A stretch of DNA of 64,000 bases, taken from positions 122,501-186,500 of the forward strand of contig NZ_NSLI01000004.1 of NCBI RefSeq assembly GCF_002288825.1, given 5' to 3'. The notes beneath the pieces were generated by a model that worked only from the letters and a program-made list of their open reading frames with translations, searched no databases and had not been told where the DNA came from. Source of the stretch: Sphingomonas lenta (GTDB lineage Bacteria > Pseudomonadota > Alphaproteobacteria > Sphingomonadales > Sphingomonadaceae). Position numbers and translations under genes: made by a program. This document shows positions 42,633 to 51,397 of the stretch, in pieces. How positions within the stretch are numbered: position 1 is the first letter of the stretch; every line of letters starts with the position of its first letter.

Positions 42633-43385
42633 GTGCGGTCGTCCATGCCTTTGATCGGAAAGCAGTTGATTTCATGGCCGGCGGCGTCGCTCGCCGCGCT
42701 CGGCCTGCTGGCCCTGTCGACGCCGGCCGCCGCGCAGACCGCGAATTGCGGGGCGGCGGCGATCGACAAGCGTTTCGCCGAGGCCGCCCGGTTCTGCCGG
42801 AGCCCCGTGGGCCGGCAGGCGGCCGCCGTTGCGCCCGCGGCGACCGCCCCCGTCCCTACGACGCCGAGCTGGGCGGAGCGTCCGCAGACGGTGTCGGTGA
42901 GCATGCCCGGCTATCGCCGGCGGCTGGAGAAGGCGGCGAACGCGGTGCGCGCCAGCCGGGCCGCGCCGACGGACGCGCTGGTGACCGCGATCGCGCACCG
43001 GTACCGCATCAACCCGCACCTGCTCCAGTCCATGATGCGCGCCGAGTCGGCCGGGCGGCCGGGCGCGATCTCGCACAAGGGCGCGCTGGGGCTGATGCAG
43101 GTGATGCCGGCCACCGCGCGGGGCCTGGGCGTGCGCGACCCGCGCCGGATGCTGACCGATCCCGTGCTCGCGGTGAGCACGGGCGCAGTTTATCTGAAGC
43201 AACTGCAGCGCCAGCTCGGCAACAACGTCCCGCTGGTGGTGGCGGCCTACAACGCCGGGCCGGGCGCGGTGATCAAGGCCGGGCGCAAGGTCCCCCGCTA
43301 CCGGGAGACGCAGGGCTATGTCCGCAAGGTGATGGGCGACTACAGCCGCGCCATGGCGGGCGGCGGTCCGGCCCGGGCGCGCTGA
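42633..43385 (+). CDS. T3SS-associated lytic transglycosylase
   Basis: 250 residues; a leader (SLAALGLLALSTPAAAQ) is followed by a spacer and a family 1 lytic transglycosylase domain: catalytic Glu in MMRAESAGRPGAI (about residue 136), GLMQVMPATARGLGV, and VVAAYNAGPGAV. It opens the peptidoglycan for the secretion apparatus. GTG 42633 is directly after a GGAGCGGA site; ATG 42645 is an alternative. sctV begins 10 bp after the stop. Confidence 0.9.
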   Translation: MRSSMPLIGKQLISWPAASLAALGLLALSTPAAAQTANCGAAAIDKRFAEAARFCRSPVGRQAAAVAPAATAPVPTTPSWAERPQTVSVSMPGYRRRLEKAANAVRASRAAPTDALVTAIAHRYRINPHLLQSMMRAESAGRPGAISHKGALGLMQVMPATARGLGVRDPRRMLTDPVLAVSTGAVYLKQLQRQLGNNVPLVVAAYNAGPGAVIKAGRKVPRYRETQGYVRKVMGDYSRAMAGGGPARAR

Positions 43386-43395
43386 GACGGCGTAC

Positions 43396-45378
43396 ATGAG
43401 CATCGAACGCTATCTGGCGTCGAGCACGCCCACGGCCCGCGTCAGCATTTCGGGGCGGGTGGCGGACCTGGTGCTCGTGGTGGGGGTGGTGGCGATCGTC
43501 GCGTTGATGATCCTGCCGCTGCCGACCCTGCTGATCGACGCCCTGGTGGGGATCAACATCACCTTCGGCGTGATGCTGCTGCTCACCACCCTCTACATCC
43601 GCGGGCCGCTCGACTTCTCCAGCTTCCCGTCCATCCTGCTCGTGTCCACGCTGTTCAGGCTGGCGCTGTCGATCGCGACCACGCGCATGATCCTGGTGGA
43701 GGGACACGGCGGCCACATCATCCAGACCTTCGGGTCGATGGTGGCGGGCGGCAACATCGTGGTCGGGCTGGTGGTGTTCCTGATCATCACCATCGTTCAA
43801 TTCATCGTCATCGCCAAGGGCGCGGAGCGCGTGGCGGAGGTGGCCGCGCGCTTCTCCCTCGACTCGATGCCGGGCAAGCAGCTGTCGATCGACAGCGACC
43901 TGCGCTCCGGCCTGATCGACAAGGACGAGGCGCGCCGCCGCCGCCGCGTGCTGGAGCTGGAGTCCAAGCTGCACGGCAGCCTGGACGGCGCCATGAAGTT
44001 CGTCAAAGGCGACGCGATCGCGTCCGTGGTGATCGTGATCGTCAACCTGATCGGCGGGCTGGCGATCGGCGTGATGCAGCAGGGCATGGAGCTGGGCGCG
44101 GCGACGCAGAAATACTCCATCCTGACGATCGGCGAAGGGCTGGTGGCGCAGATCCCCGCACTCCTGGGCGCGATGGCGGCGGGCCTGATGGTCACGCGGT
44201 CCACCGACGAGGAGGACGGCAACCTCGGGGAGGCGATCCACCGCCAGCTGTCCGCCAACCCCCGCGTGCTCCTGTTCGTGGGCGCGATCGCGTTCCTCAT
44301 GGCGCTGGTGCCGGGCTTTCCCGCGCTGGTGTTCGTGGCGCTCGGCTTCTCGTCGACGCTGGCGGGGGCGGCGCTCCACCCCCGGCTGCAGCCGCACGTG
44401 CTGAAGCATGCGGGGCCGCTGCGCCGCGCCGTCGCGCGCGGGCGCGAGCTGCCCCGGCCCGCCACGCTGCTCGCCGAGCCGGCGCAGCCCAAGCCGGTGG
44501 TGCCGCTGCTGCTGCAGCTGACCGGCCCGCAGCCGCCGGCCGAGGAGGAGGCGAGGTTCACCGCCGCGCTGACGCAGATGCTGGAGCGCCTCCAGTACCG
44601 GAGCGGCGTGCCGCTGCCGCGGCTGGCGATCCACTTCATCGCGCCCGACGCACCGCCCGCCTGGCGGCTGCTCACCTATGAGCTGCCGGTGGGGTCGGGC
44701 GAGGGCGCGGAACCGGAGGACGTGGTCGCCGGGGTGGAGGCGCTGATCCGCCGCAACCTACCCCGCTTCCTGGGCGTGCAGGAGGCGGTGACGCTGCTCA
44801 ACCGCGTGGGCGAGGACTATCCGGAGGTCGTCAAGGAAGCCGTGCGCGCGGTGCCCGCGTCGCGCATCGCCGAGATCCTCCGTCGGCTGGCCGAGGAGGA
44901 GGTGCCGCTGCGCAACATGCGCGACGTGCTGGAGGCGCTGACGGAGGCCGCCGCGCAGGAGCGCGAAACGGCGCGCATCGCCGACCTCGCGCGCATCGGC
45001 CTGAAGCGCTACCTGCTCGACGCAGTGGCGCGGCAGGGCGCGCTCAAGGCGCTGGTGGTGACGCCGGAGCTGGAGGCGGTGGTGCGCGACGCCACGCGCC
45101 TGGTCGACGGCGTGGAGCGGCTGGCGGTGAAGCCGGAGGTCGCGCGCGAGCTGGTGGAGACGATCGCCGCGGCGGCCGCGCAGACGGGCGCGGACGCGGT
45201 GGTCACGTCGTTCGAGGCGCGGCGCGCGGTGCGCAAGCTGATCGAGCCCGACCTGTTCGACCTGCCGGTGCTCGCGTTCAACGAGATGTCGCCGACGGTC
45301 GGCGTCGACGTGGTGGGGCAGATCGGCCTGCCCCCGGCGATGCTGGGGGACGAACAGCCGGCCTTGGCGGCGGAATGA
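43396..45378 (+). CDS. sctV: T3SS export gate protein SctV
   Basis: A 660-residue FlhA/SctV-type protein. The first 330 residues hold the membrane helices and the FHIPEP-type loop (LDFSSFPSILLVSTLFRLAL; IASTRMIL-like IATTRMILVEGHGG; DSMPGKQLSIDSDLRSGLID). The rest is the cytoplasmic domain (RRNLPRFLGVQEAVTLLNRV; VPLRNMRDVLEALTEAA). The length is normal. The following secretin gene starts 26 bp downstream. Confidence 0.95.
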   Translation: MSIERYLASSTPTARVSISGRVADLVLVVGVVAIVALMILPLPTLLIDALVGINITFGVMLLLTTLYIRGPLDFSSFPSILLVSTLFRLALSIATTRMILVEGHGGHIIQTFGSMVAGGNIVVGLVVFLIITIVQFIVIAKGAERVAEVAARFSLDSMPGKQLSIDSDLRSGLIDKDEARRRRRVLELESKLHGSLDGAMKFVKGDAIASVVIVIVNLIGGLAIGVMQQGMELGAATQKYSILTIGEGLVAQIPALLGAMAAGLMVTRSTDEEDGNLGEAIHRQLSANPRVLLFVGAIAFLMALVPGFPALVFVALGFSSTLAGAALHPRLQPHVLKHAGPLRRAVARGRELPRPATLLAEPAQPKPVVPLLLQLTGPQPPAEEEARFTAALTQMLERLQYRSGVPLPRLAIHFIAPDAPPAWRLLTYELPVGSGEGAEPEDVVAGVEALIRRNLPRFLGVQEAVTLLNRVGEDYPEVVKEAVRAVPASRIAEILRRLAEEEVPLRNMRDVLEALTEAAAQERETARIADLARIGLKRYLLDAVARQGALKALVVTPELEAVVRDATRLVDGVERLAVKPEVARELVETIAAAAAQTGADAVVTSFEARRAVRKLIEPDLFDLPVLAFNEMSPTVGVDVVGQIGLPPAMLGDEQPALAAE

Positions 45379-45404
45379 CGGGCGGCAGAGTAACGGGAGG
45401 ACGA

Positions 45405-47354
45405 ATGAAGCTATCGACGGGGGTATCCGCAGCACTGATCACGGCCGGGCTGGCGCTCGGGGCCGCGGGCGCGCAGACGCCGGCGGCGGGGAACCAGCCC
45501 GGCCAAGCGGCCGCGGCGCGTCCCGACCTGTCCATCTCCGCGCGTGAGCAGCCCATCGGCGCGTTCCTGCGCGACCTGTTCGGGCGCGTGGGCCGGCCGG
45601 TGGTGCCGAGCCCCAACCTGACGGGCACGGTGAGCGGCGTGTTCCGGGGATCGGTCGAGCGCATCTATGCGGACATCGCCCGGGCGTTCAACTTGGTGAG
45701 CTACAACGACGGGGCCGCGCTCTACGTCTACGCGGCGAGCGAGCTCGGCACGCGCAACATCCCCGCCGACGGCGACAACGCCGCGCGCGTCGTCCGCCAG
45801 GCGCGCGCGCGGGGACTGCCCGATCGGCGCAACCAGGTGCGCGCGTCGAGCGACGGGCTGGTGGCGACGGGCACGCCGCGCTTCATCGAGCAGATCGCGG
45901 CGCTGGCGCGCGACGGCGGCGGCGCGGCGGTCGCGGGCGGCGGGGGCGCGAACTCGCCCGTCTTCTCGGGCCTGCCGGGCGCGGTGGCCGCGGCGCCGCC
46001 GCCCGTCCAGCCGCTCGAGTTCCGCGTCTTCTACCTCCGCTACGCGCGCGCGGAGGACACGCTGGTGACCGCGGGCGGGCGGCAGACGGTCGTGCCGGGG
46101 CTCGCCACCATTCTCCAGAACCTGGTGCTCGACCAGCGGCCGGGCGGGTCGGCGCTGTCCGTCGGGCCGCAGTTCGGTGCGCGCCCGATCCGGCAGAGCC
46201 AGCCGCGGCTGAAGGGCACGGGCCTGGCCGCGATCCCGCCCTCGGGCCAGCAGATCCCGCTGTCGCAGCCGCTGACCACCGCCAATTTCGACACGGACGT
46301 GCTGGGCGGCGAGGTGGACGGTTATGGCGGCGGCGGGGCGGGGCTGGCCGCGCCGCTGACGCAGGACATCGTGCGGATCGAGCCGAGCTCGTACCTGAAC
46401 GCCATCATCGTGCGCGACGTGCCCGAACGCATGGACGCGTACGACTCGCTGATCCGCGCGCTCGACGTGGAGCCGCAGATCGTCGAGGTCGAGGCGACGA
46501 TCATCGACATCAACGTCGACCGGCTCCGCCGGCTGGGCATCAACTGGCGGCTGGGGTCGGGCGGCTTCGGCTTCCTGTTCGGGAACGGCGACGCCAACAG
46601 CGACACGCGGCTGCTGCCGACGCCCGGCTCCAGGCGCGGCAACGTCGACAACATCACGCCGTCGGCGCTGGGCGGCACCATCTCGACGATCATCGGCAGC
46701 CAGCGCGAGTTCCTAGGGCGAATCACCGCGCTGGAGGACCGGGGCGCCGCGCGCATCGTGTCGCGGCCGCAGGTGATGACCCTGTCGAACGTCGAGGCGA
46801 TCTTCGACCGGACGCGCACCTTCTACGTGCGCGTGGCGGGCCGCGCGGAGGTGGACCTGTTCAACGTCACCGCGGGCACGGTGCTGCGCGTCAACCCGCA
46901 CGTGTTCCGCGACCAGGACCAGACGCGCATCCGCATGGTGGTCAACATCGAGGACGGCAGCATCAGCCCCAATTCGGTCGTGGAGAATATCCCCATCGTC
47001 GATCGTTCAAGCGTGGCGACGCAAGCCATGGTTCTGGATGGGGAAAGTCTGTTGCTGGGCGGCATGATCACCGACGCGGACCAGAACGACGAATACCGGG
47101 TGCCGCTCCTGGGCGACATCCCGCTCTTGGGCGAGCTGTTCAAGTTCCGCAACAGGGCGCGCGCGCATACCGAGCGATTGTTCCTGATCACGCCGCGGCT
47201 GGTGCCGCTGGCGTCCCGCGTCGGGCCGACCACCGTGTCGAGCAGCTCGGAGCGGGTGACCACGCCCATGCAGCCGGTGCAGCCCGTCCAGCCGACCCGG
47301 CCGCCGGCGTCGATCCCCGTGCCGCCCGCGCCCAATCCGGGTACGCGCCCGTGA
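45405..47354 (+). CDS. sctC: T3SS outer-membrane secretin SctC
   Basis: 649 residues from ATG 45405, which has a GGGAGGACGA site. The signal peptide is KLSTGVSAALITAGLALGAA. The N0/N1 domains (ISAREQPIGAFLRDLFGRVG) and an N3 region precede the secretin core, with EVEATIIDINVDRLRRLGIN near residue 358 and LDGESLLLGGMITD near residue 548. The end is proline-rich (PVQPVQPTRPPASIP). It forms the outer-membrane ring and marks the system as an injectisome, not a flagellum. No pilotin gene was recognised. Confidence 0.93.
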   Translation: MKLSTGVSAALITAGLALGAAGAQTPAAGNQPGQAAAARPDLSISAREQPIGAFLRDLFGRVGRPVVPSPNLTGTVSGVFRGSVERIYADIARAFNLVSYNDGAALYVYAASELGTRNIPADGDNAARVVRQARARGLPDRRNQVRASSDGLVATGTPRFIEQIAALARDGGGAAVAGGGGANSPVFSGLPGAVAAAPPPVQPLEFRVFYLRYARAEDTLVTAGGRQTVVPGLATILQNLVLDQRPGGSALSVGPQFGARPIRQSQPRLKGTGLAAIPPSGQQIPLSQPLTTANFDTDVLGGEVDGYGGGGAGLAAPLTQDIVRIEPSSYLNAIIVRDVPERMDAYDSLIRALDVEPQIVEVEATIIDINVDRLRRLGINWRLGSGGFGFLFGNGDANSDTRLLPTPGSRRGNVDNITPSALGGTISTIIGSQREFLGRITALEDRGAARIVSRPQVMTLSNVEAIFDRTRTFYVRVAGRAEVDLFNVTAGTVLRVNPHVFRDQDQTRIRMVVNIEDGSISPNSVVENIPIVDRSSVATQAMVLDGESLLLGGMITDADQNDEYRVPLLGDIPLLGELFKFRNRARAHTERLFLITPRLVPLASRVGPTTVSSSSERVTTPMQPVQPVQPTRPPASIPVPPAPNPGTRP

Positions 47355-48472
47355 CGGAGGCGACCGGTCCCGTGCTGCGCGTGCTCACCGGCCGCCTCGC
47401 CGGCACGGAAAAGGCGTTGCCGGCGAACGGGACCGTGTCGATCGGCCACCAGTTCTGGCAGGACGTCGTGATCCGCGATCCCGCCACCAAGGGCGTCGCC
47501 GTCGACCTGGCGGTGGACGGCGACGGCGCGGCGCAGATCACGGTGCTGAGCGGCGAGGCGACCATGCTCGGGTCCGAGCTGGAGGCGGGGCGGACGGCGA
47601 TCCTGCCGCCCTACGTCCCCTTCTCGATCGGCGGCGTGGCGCTCGCCTGGGGCGAGCCGGAGTCGGAGCGCTGGGGCGAGGCGGGCGGGCTGGCGCAGGC
47701 GACGCCCGCGCCCGCGCTGCCGCCGCCCGACGCCAAGGACCAGGCGCTGGCCGTGTTGAAGGAGGCCGGGTCGGACGTGCGCGGCGTGTTCCGCGGGCGG
47801 CGCGCCTGGGCGCTGGGCGCGGCGGGCGTGCTGATGGTGGGCGCGGCCACTGCGCTGCCCGCGATCGACGCGCTGGGCCTACGCGGCGACGAGGCCACGC
47901 GCGTCGACCGGGCGCTCGCGGCCGCCGGCCTGCCCGCGCTCACCGTCGCGCCCGATCCCGCGGGCGGCGTGGTGGTGACGGGCGTGGTCGCGCGCGAGGC
48001 GGAGCGCGTGCGCGCGCAGGACGTGCTGCGCGATTCGGGGCTGCCCGGCCAAATCAGCGTCCAGACGAGCGCGGAGCTGGCGCAGTCGGTCGCGGCGCTG
48101 GCGCGCACCCAGAACATCCAGGCGCAGGCCAGGCCCATGGGGCGGACGGGCGTGTTCCTGCGCACCACGCCGATGCGGCCCGACCAGCGCGCCCGGTTGG
48201 AGCAGGCGGTCCGCACCGACCTGCCGCTGGCGGGCCGGCTGCTGCTGCGCGAGGACCTGGTGTCGGCGGAGGACCTGGCGATCCGCAGCGTCGCCGACCT
48301 GACCAAGAAGGTGTCCAGCGTGATCGCGGGCGAGCCGGCCTACATCCAGACGGTGGACGGCGCGCGGTACTTCCCCGGCGCGATCCTGCCGTCGGGCCAC
48401 CGGCTGCTCGCGATCCAGCCGGACGCGGTGCACCTGGAGAAGAACGGGCGTCAGCTCAGGCTGGCGACGTGA
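47351..48472 (+). CDS. sctD: T3SS inner-membrane ring protein SctD
   Basis: 373 residues starting at GTG 47351 within the sctC stop. It has a cytoplasmic FHA-like domain (GRLAGTEKALPANGTVSIGH), a membrane helix near residues 153-170 (LGAAGVLMVGAATALPAI), then periplasmic ring-building domains (LTVAPDPAGGVVVTGVVARE and similar). It fits SctD/YscD in layout and place. Sequence conservation is low in this family, so the call rests partly on synteny. Confidence 0.85.
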   Translation: MTEATGPVLRVLTGRLAGTEKALPANGTVSIGHQFWQDVVIRDPATKGVAVDLAVDGDGAAQITVLSGEATMLGSELEAGRTAILPPYVPFSIGGVALAWGEPESERWGEAGGLAQATPAPALPPPDAKDQALAVLKEAGSDVRGVFRGRRAWALGAAGVLMVGAATALPAIDALGLRGDEATRVDRALAAAGLPALTVAPDPAGGVVVTGVVAREAERVRAQDVLRDSGLPGQISVQTSAELAQSVAALARTQNIQAQARPMGRTGVFLRTTPMRPDQRARLEQAVRTDLPLAGRLLLREDLVSAEDLAIRSVADLTKKVSSVIAGEPAYIQTVDGARYFPGAILPSGHRLLAIQPDAVHLEKNGRQLRLAT

Positions 48473-48518
48473 GGGAGCGAGTTCACGAACGAATGCGAGC
48501 GAAGAAGGAGTGAAGACC

Positions 48519-48833
48519 ATGAGCAACACGACCATCACGACCAATCTCGCGAATGTCGCGGCCACGCCGCTGACGGGCAACCGCATGGGCCGCAGCGGCG
48601 GGCCGGGCACCTGGTTCGAGGCGCTGGCCCAGTCCTGGGGGCAGACGCTCGACAACCAGGCGGCGCGCATCGAGCAGATGTCCGATTCGATCAGCAGCCA
48701 GGGCCAGGACAACCCGTCGCAGATCACCAAGCTGACCGCCGAGTCGATGCGCATGAGCTTCATGGCGAACAGCTCGTCCACCTCCATCGACAGCGTCGGC
48801 AAGGCGCTGGAGACGATGGCGCGGAAGAACTAA
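48519..48833 (+). CDS. sctF: Needle-like protein, candidate SctF
   Basis: 104 residues from ATG 48519 behind AAGGAG (GTG 48510 is less likely). There is no leader. The helix-DNPSQ-helix arrangement (LDNQAARIEQMSDSISSQGQ, then DNPSQITKLTAESMRMSFMA) resembles the kinked helical hairpin of needle subunits (compare YscF with DNPALLADL), and the end SIDSVGKALETMARKN is typical of exported helical subunits. It precedes sctI, as expected. It is longer than classical needles (about 80 aa), so the call is tentative. Confidence 0.6.
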   Translation: MSNTTITTNLANVAATPLTGNRMGRSGGPGTWFEALAQSWGQTLDNQAARIEQMSDSISSQGQDNPSQITKLTAESMRMSFMANSSSTSIDSVGKALETMARKN

Positions 48834-48847
48834 GCGGAGAAGAACCC

Positions 48848-49243
48848 ATGTCGATCGAAGCGATCGCGAGAATGGCGGCGGCGGGCGCCTCCGCCCCCCT
48901 GCCGCCCGAGGCCGTCACCTTCCAGCCCAGCCCGACGACGGCGGACGTCACCGGCTTCCAGGGCGCGCTCAACGCCGCGGGCGCGCCCGCGGTGGGCGCG
49001 GTGGACGCGCTGGAGCCGGCGGTGAAGGCGATGTTCACGCAGCTGGAGAAGGTGAACGGCGAGGCCAAGAGCGTCGCCGAATACGCCAACGCCGCGCAGG
49101 CGAGCGGCGCGGAGATGACGCCGGGCGAGGTGGTGAACCTGACCATGCGGTGCCACGAGTTCATGTTCCACTGCCAGCTGACGTCCAACATCGCCAACCG
49201 CACGTCCGACGGCATCCAGCAGCTATTCCGCCAGCAGTCGTGA
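48848..49243 (+). CDS. sctI: T3SS inner rod protein SctI
   Basis: 131 residues; the C-terminal half (MTPGEVVNLTMRCHEFMFHC, then QLTSNIANRTSDGIQQLFRQ) matches the HrpB2/YscI inner-rod family closely. There is no leader. It lies between the needle-like gene and sctJ. It probably caps the export gate and anchors the needle. The HrpB2-like sequence and gene order suggest affinity to the Hrp2/Rhc branch of T3SS. Confidence 0.88.
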   Translation: MSIEAIARMAAAGASAPLPPEAVTFQPSPTTADVTGFQGALNAAGAPAVGAVDALEPAVKAMFTQLEKVNGEAKSVAEYANAAQASGAEMTPGEVVNLTMRCHEFMFHCQLTSNIANRTSDGIQQLFRQQS

Positions 49244-49310
49244 GGGTGGGGAGCGGACCGTCTTTCCCGCACGCCGCCGCCATGGGCGCGTTCGGTGCGA
49301 CGCCGGCGCC

Positions 49311-49409
49311 TCCCCGGCGAAGGCCGGGGTCCAGGCACGGTGCGCTTTCGGGCGGGGGCGCCCGCGCTCGCGGACGGCGCCGTGACTGGGCCCCGGCCTT
49401 CGCCGGGGA
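49311..49409. repeat. 99-bp palindromic intergenic repeat inside the T3SS operon
   Basis: Two 24-bp arms (49311-49334 and 49386-49409) match as inverted repeats in 23 of 24 positions. Each arm is itself a hairpin (CCCCGGC-GAAG-GCCGGGG). It lies between sctI and sctJ and must form a strong structure in the mRNA. Confidence 0.8.
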
Positions 49410-49473
49410 AGGTTAGATGCGCGAAGGGATGCAGGCGTCGGCTTGCTTGTTTGAGGAATGCGAGGGCGAGGAC

Positions 49474-50244
49474 GTGGTGACGAGGGCGGCAGGAGCGACG
49501 AAGCGCCGGCGCAGGCGTGCGGGCCCGGTCCTGGTCGGGCTCGCGCTCCTGCTCGCGGCGTGCGGCCAGGCGGAGCTCTACACCAAGCTCAGCGAGGCGC
49601 AGGCCAACGAGATGATCGCGGTGCTGCAGAGCGCCGGCATCTCCGCGACCAAGGAGAATGGCGGCGAGGCGGGCTGGACGCTGGTCACCGACAAGGGAAG
49701 CTTCGCGCGCGCGGTGGAGGTGCTGCATTCGCGCGGCTACCCGCGCGAGGAGTTCGCCGACCTGTGCACCGTGTTCAAGAAGGAGGGCTTCGTCTCGTCG
49801 CCCACCGAGGAGCGCGCGCGGCTGGTGTGCGGGCTGAGCCAGGAGCTGTCGCGCACCATCTCCGAGATCGACGGGGTGGTGCAAGCGCGCGTGCACCTGG
49901 CGCTGCCCCAGGCGCAGCCGCTCGCCGAGACGACGCAGCCGGCGTCCGCGTCCGTGTTCATCAAGTACCGGCCGGGCGCGAACATCGACGCGCAGGTGGG
50001 CAAGGTGAAGTCGCTGGTCGTCAACTCGGTCGAGGGGCTGTCGTACGACAAGGTGTCGGTGGAGACCTTCCCCGCGCAGCCGCTGCCGACCGCGGCGGCG
50101 GCGGGGCCGGCGGGTGCGCTGAGCGGCGGCCTGCCCGCGCTGTTGGCGGTGGCGCTGTTGGGGCTGCTCGGGCTGTTCGCCTATCCGAGCTTCCGCCGGT
50201 GGAACCAGCGGCGCGCGATCGTGCGCCGCGGTACGGGCGCGTGA
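49474..50244 (+). CDS. sctJ: T3SS inner-membrane ring lipoprotein SctJ
   Basis: 256 residues from GTG 49474 (GAGGG site upstream); an ATG at 49417 would place an odd 19-residue extension from the repeat region in front. The lipobox is LLLAACGQ with Cys 30. The ring-building motifs include ELYTKLSEAQANEMIAVLQS, YPREEFADLC and RVHLALPQAQPLAE. A C-terminal membrane helix lies near residues 219-240 (LLAVALLGLLGLFAYPSF). This is the typical SctJ/EscJ layout. Confidence 0.93.
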   Translation: MVTRAAGATKRRRRRAGPVLVGLALLLAACGQAELYTKLSEAQANEMIAVLQSAGISATKENGGEAGWTLVTDKGSFARAVEVLHSRGYPREEFADLCTVFKKEGFVSSPTEERARLVCGLSQELSRTISEIDGVVQARVHLALPQAQPLAETTQPASASVFIKYRPGANIDAQVGKVKSLVVNSVEGLSYDKVSVETFPAQPLPTAAAAGPAGALSGGLPALLAVALLGLLGLFAYPSFRRWNQRRAIVRRGTGA

Positions 50245-50789
50245 GCGCCGCGCAGAACCACGCCGCCTTAGGGCACGCCGCACAGAGCCGCGCGACGCTG
50301 GCCGCGATCGGGCGCGACGTGCTGGCGGGCGGCGGGGACCCGGGCGAGCGCCGGGCGGCGGCGCTGCTCGACCGGCTGGCGGGACGCGCGCCGCCGGCGG
50401 CGACGTTGGGCGACCTCCTGGAGACGCCGGGCTGGATGCGGCGGCCCAGGGCGGAGCAGCGGCGGATCGCGGTCGCGGCGGCGCTCCTGTCCATGGGGCC
50501 CGCGCTCGCTACGTCGATCGACGGGGGGTGGCTCCGGCGGCTGGCGGACGCGGCGGGCGAGGAGCTGCTCGACTGGGCGATGGAGCGGGCCGGCGACTTG
50601 CCCGCGCTGAGCGGGGCGCTGGGGCCGGACGAGCTGGAGGGGCGCGGCTTCGCGCTCCTGCGCGCGCTCACGCCGCCGTCGCTGCGCCCGCATCTGGGCT
50701 GGGCGCCGGGCGGGTCGGGGTCGGACGCCGAGGCAGGCGGGGCCGAAGCGCTGGTCGCGGCGGCGCTGGAGGCCCCGGGGGCGTCATGA
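50241..50789 (+). CDS. sctK: SctK-like sorting platform accessory
   Basis: 182 residues starting at GTG 50241 within the sctJ stop. It is alanine-rich and helical (LGDLLETPGWMRRPRAEQRR; FALLRALTPPSLRPHLGWAP) and not strongly similar to a family by eye. The position between sctJ and sctL, with overlaps on both sides, is that of SctK/HrpB4/NolU genes. The identification rests on synteny. Confidence 0.6.
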   Translation: MSAAQNHAALGHAAQSRATLAAIGRDVLAGGGDPGERRAAALLDRLAGRAPPAATLGDLLETPGWMRRPRAEQRRIAVAAALLSMGPALATSIDGGWLRRLADAAGEELLDWAMERAGDLPALSGALGPDELEGRGFALLRALTPPSLRPHLGWAPGGSGSDAEAGGAEALVAAALEAPGAS

Positions 50790-51397
50790 GCTTCGTCGTC
50801 CTCCACGCCGACCGGTTCGCGACCGCGCTGGCCGACGATCCGGTGGTGCCCGCCGCGCAGGTGGCGCGGTTCCGCGACGCGCTGACGCTGCTGGCGGAGG
50901 CGGGCCGCTTGCGCGAGGAAGCGAGCGGGTCGGTCGACGAGGCGCATGCGGCGGGCCGGGCGGAAGGCTATGAGGCGGGCAGGCTGGAGGGCCGCGCTGC
51001 GGGCGAGGAGGAGATGGGGGGCGAGCTGCTGCGGCTCGCCCGGCAGGCGGCCGAGGAGGAGCCGCGCCGCCGCGCCGAGATCGCGACGCTGGCGCTGGAG
51101 GTGGTGCGCCGCATCGCGGGCGCGGTGGGCGAGGAGGCGATGGTGGCGGGGCTGGCCGAGCGCGCGGTCGCGACCGTATCGCCCGACGTCCAGGCCGTGG
51201 TGCGCGTTCCGCCCGCCGCCGCCGCCGCCGTCGCCGCGCGGCTCGGCGACCGGCCGGCCTTGAGCGTGGAGGCGGACGCGACGCTCACCGGGGCCGATTG
51301 CGTGATCGAGACGCCGCTCGGCCGCACGCATGCGGGGCTCGAGACGCAGCTGCGGCAGATCGAGCGCATCTGGCGGGAGGTCGCTGATGGCGGGTGA
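50786..51397 (+). CDS. sctL: T3SS stator protein SctL
   Basis: 203 residues. The N-terminal part is followed by a long charged helix with GxxxG-type steps (GRAEGYEAGRLEGRAAGEEE), then a C-terminal FliH/HrpE-like domain (VVRRIAGAVGEEAMVAGLAE; GADCVIETPLGRTHAGLETQ). It regulates the ATPase SctN and links it to SctQ. The ATG overlaps the sctK stop, and the sctN ATG lies 11 bp before its own stop. Confidence 0.9.
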   Translation: MSFVVLHADRFATALADDPVVPAAQVARFRDALTLLAEAGRLREEASGSVDEAHAAGRAEGYEAGRLEGRAAGEEEMGGELLRLARQAAEEEPRRRAEIATLALEVVRRIAGAVGEEAMVAGLAERAVATVSPDVQAVVRVPPAAAAAVAARLGDRPALSVEADATLTGADCVIETPLGRTHAGLETQLRQIERIWREVADGG

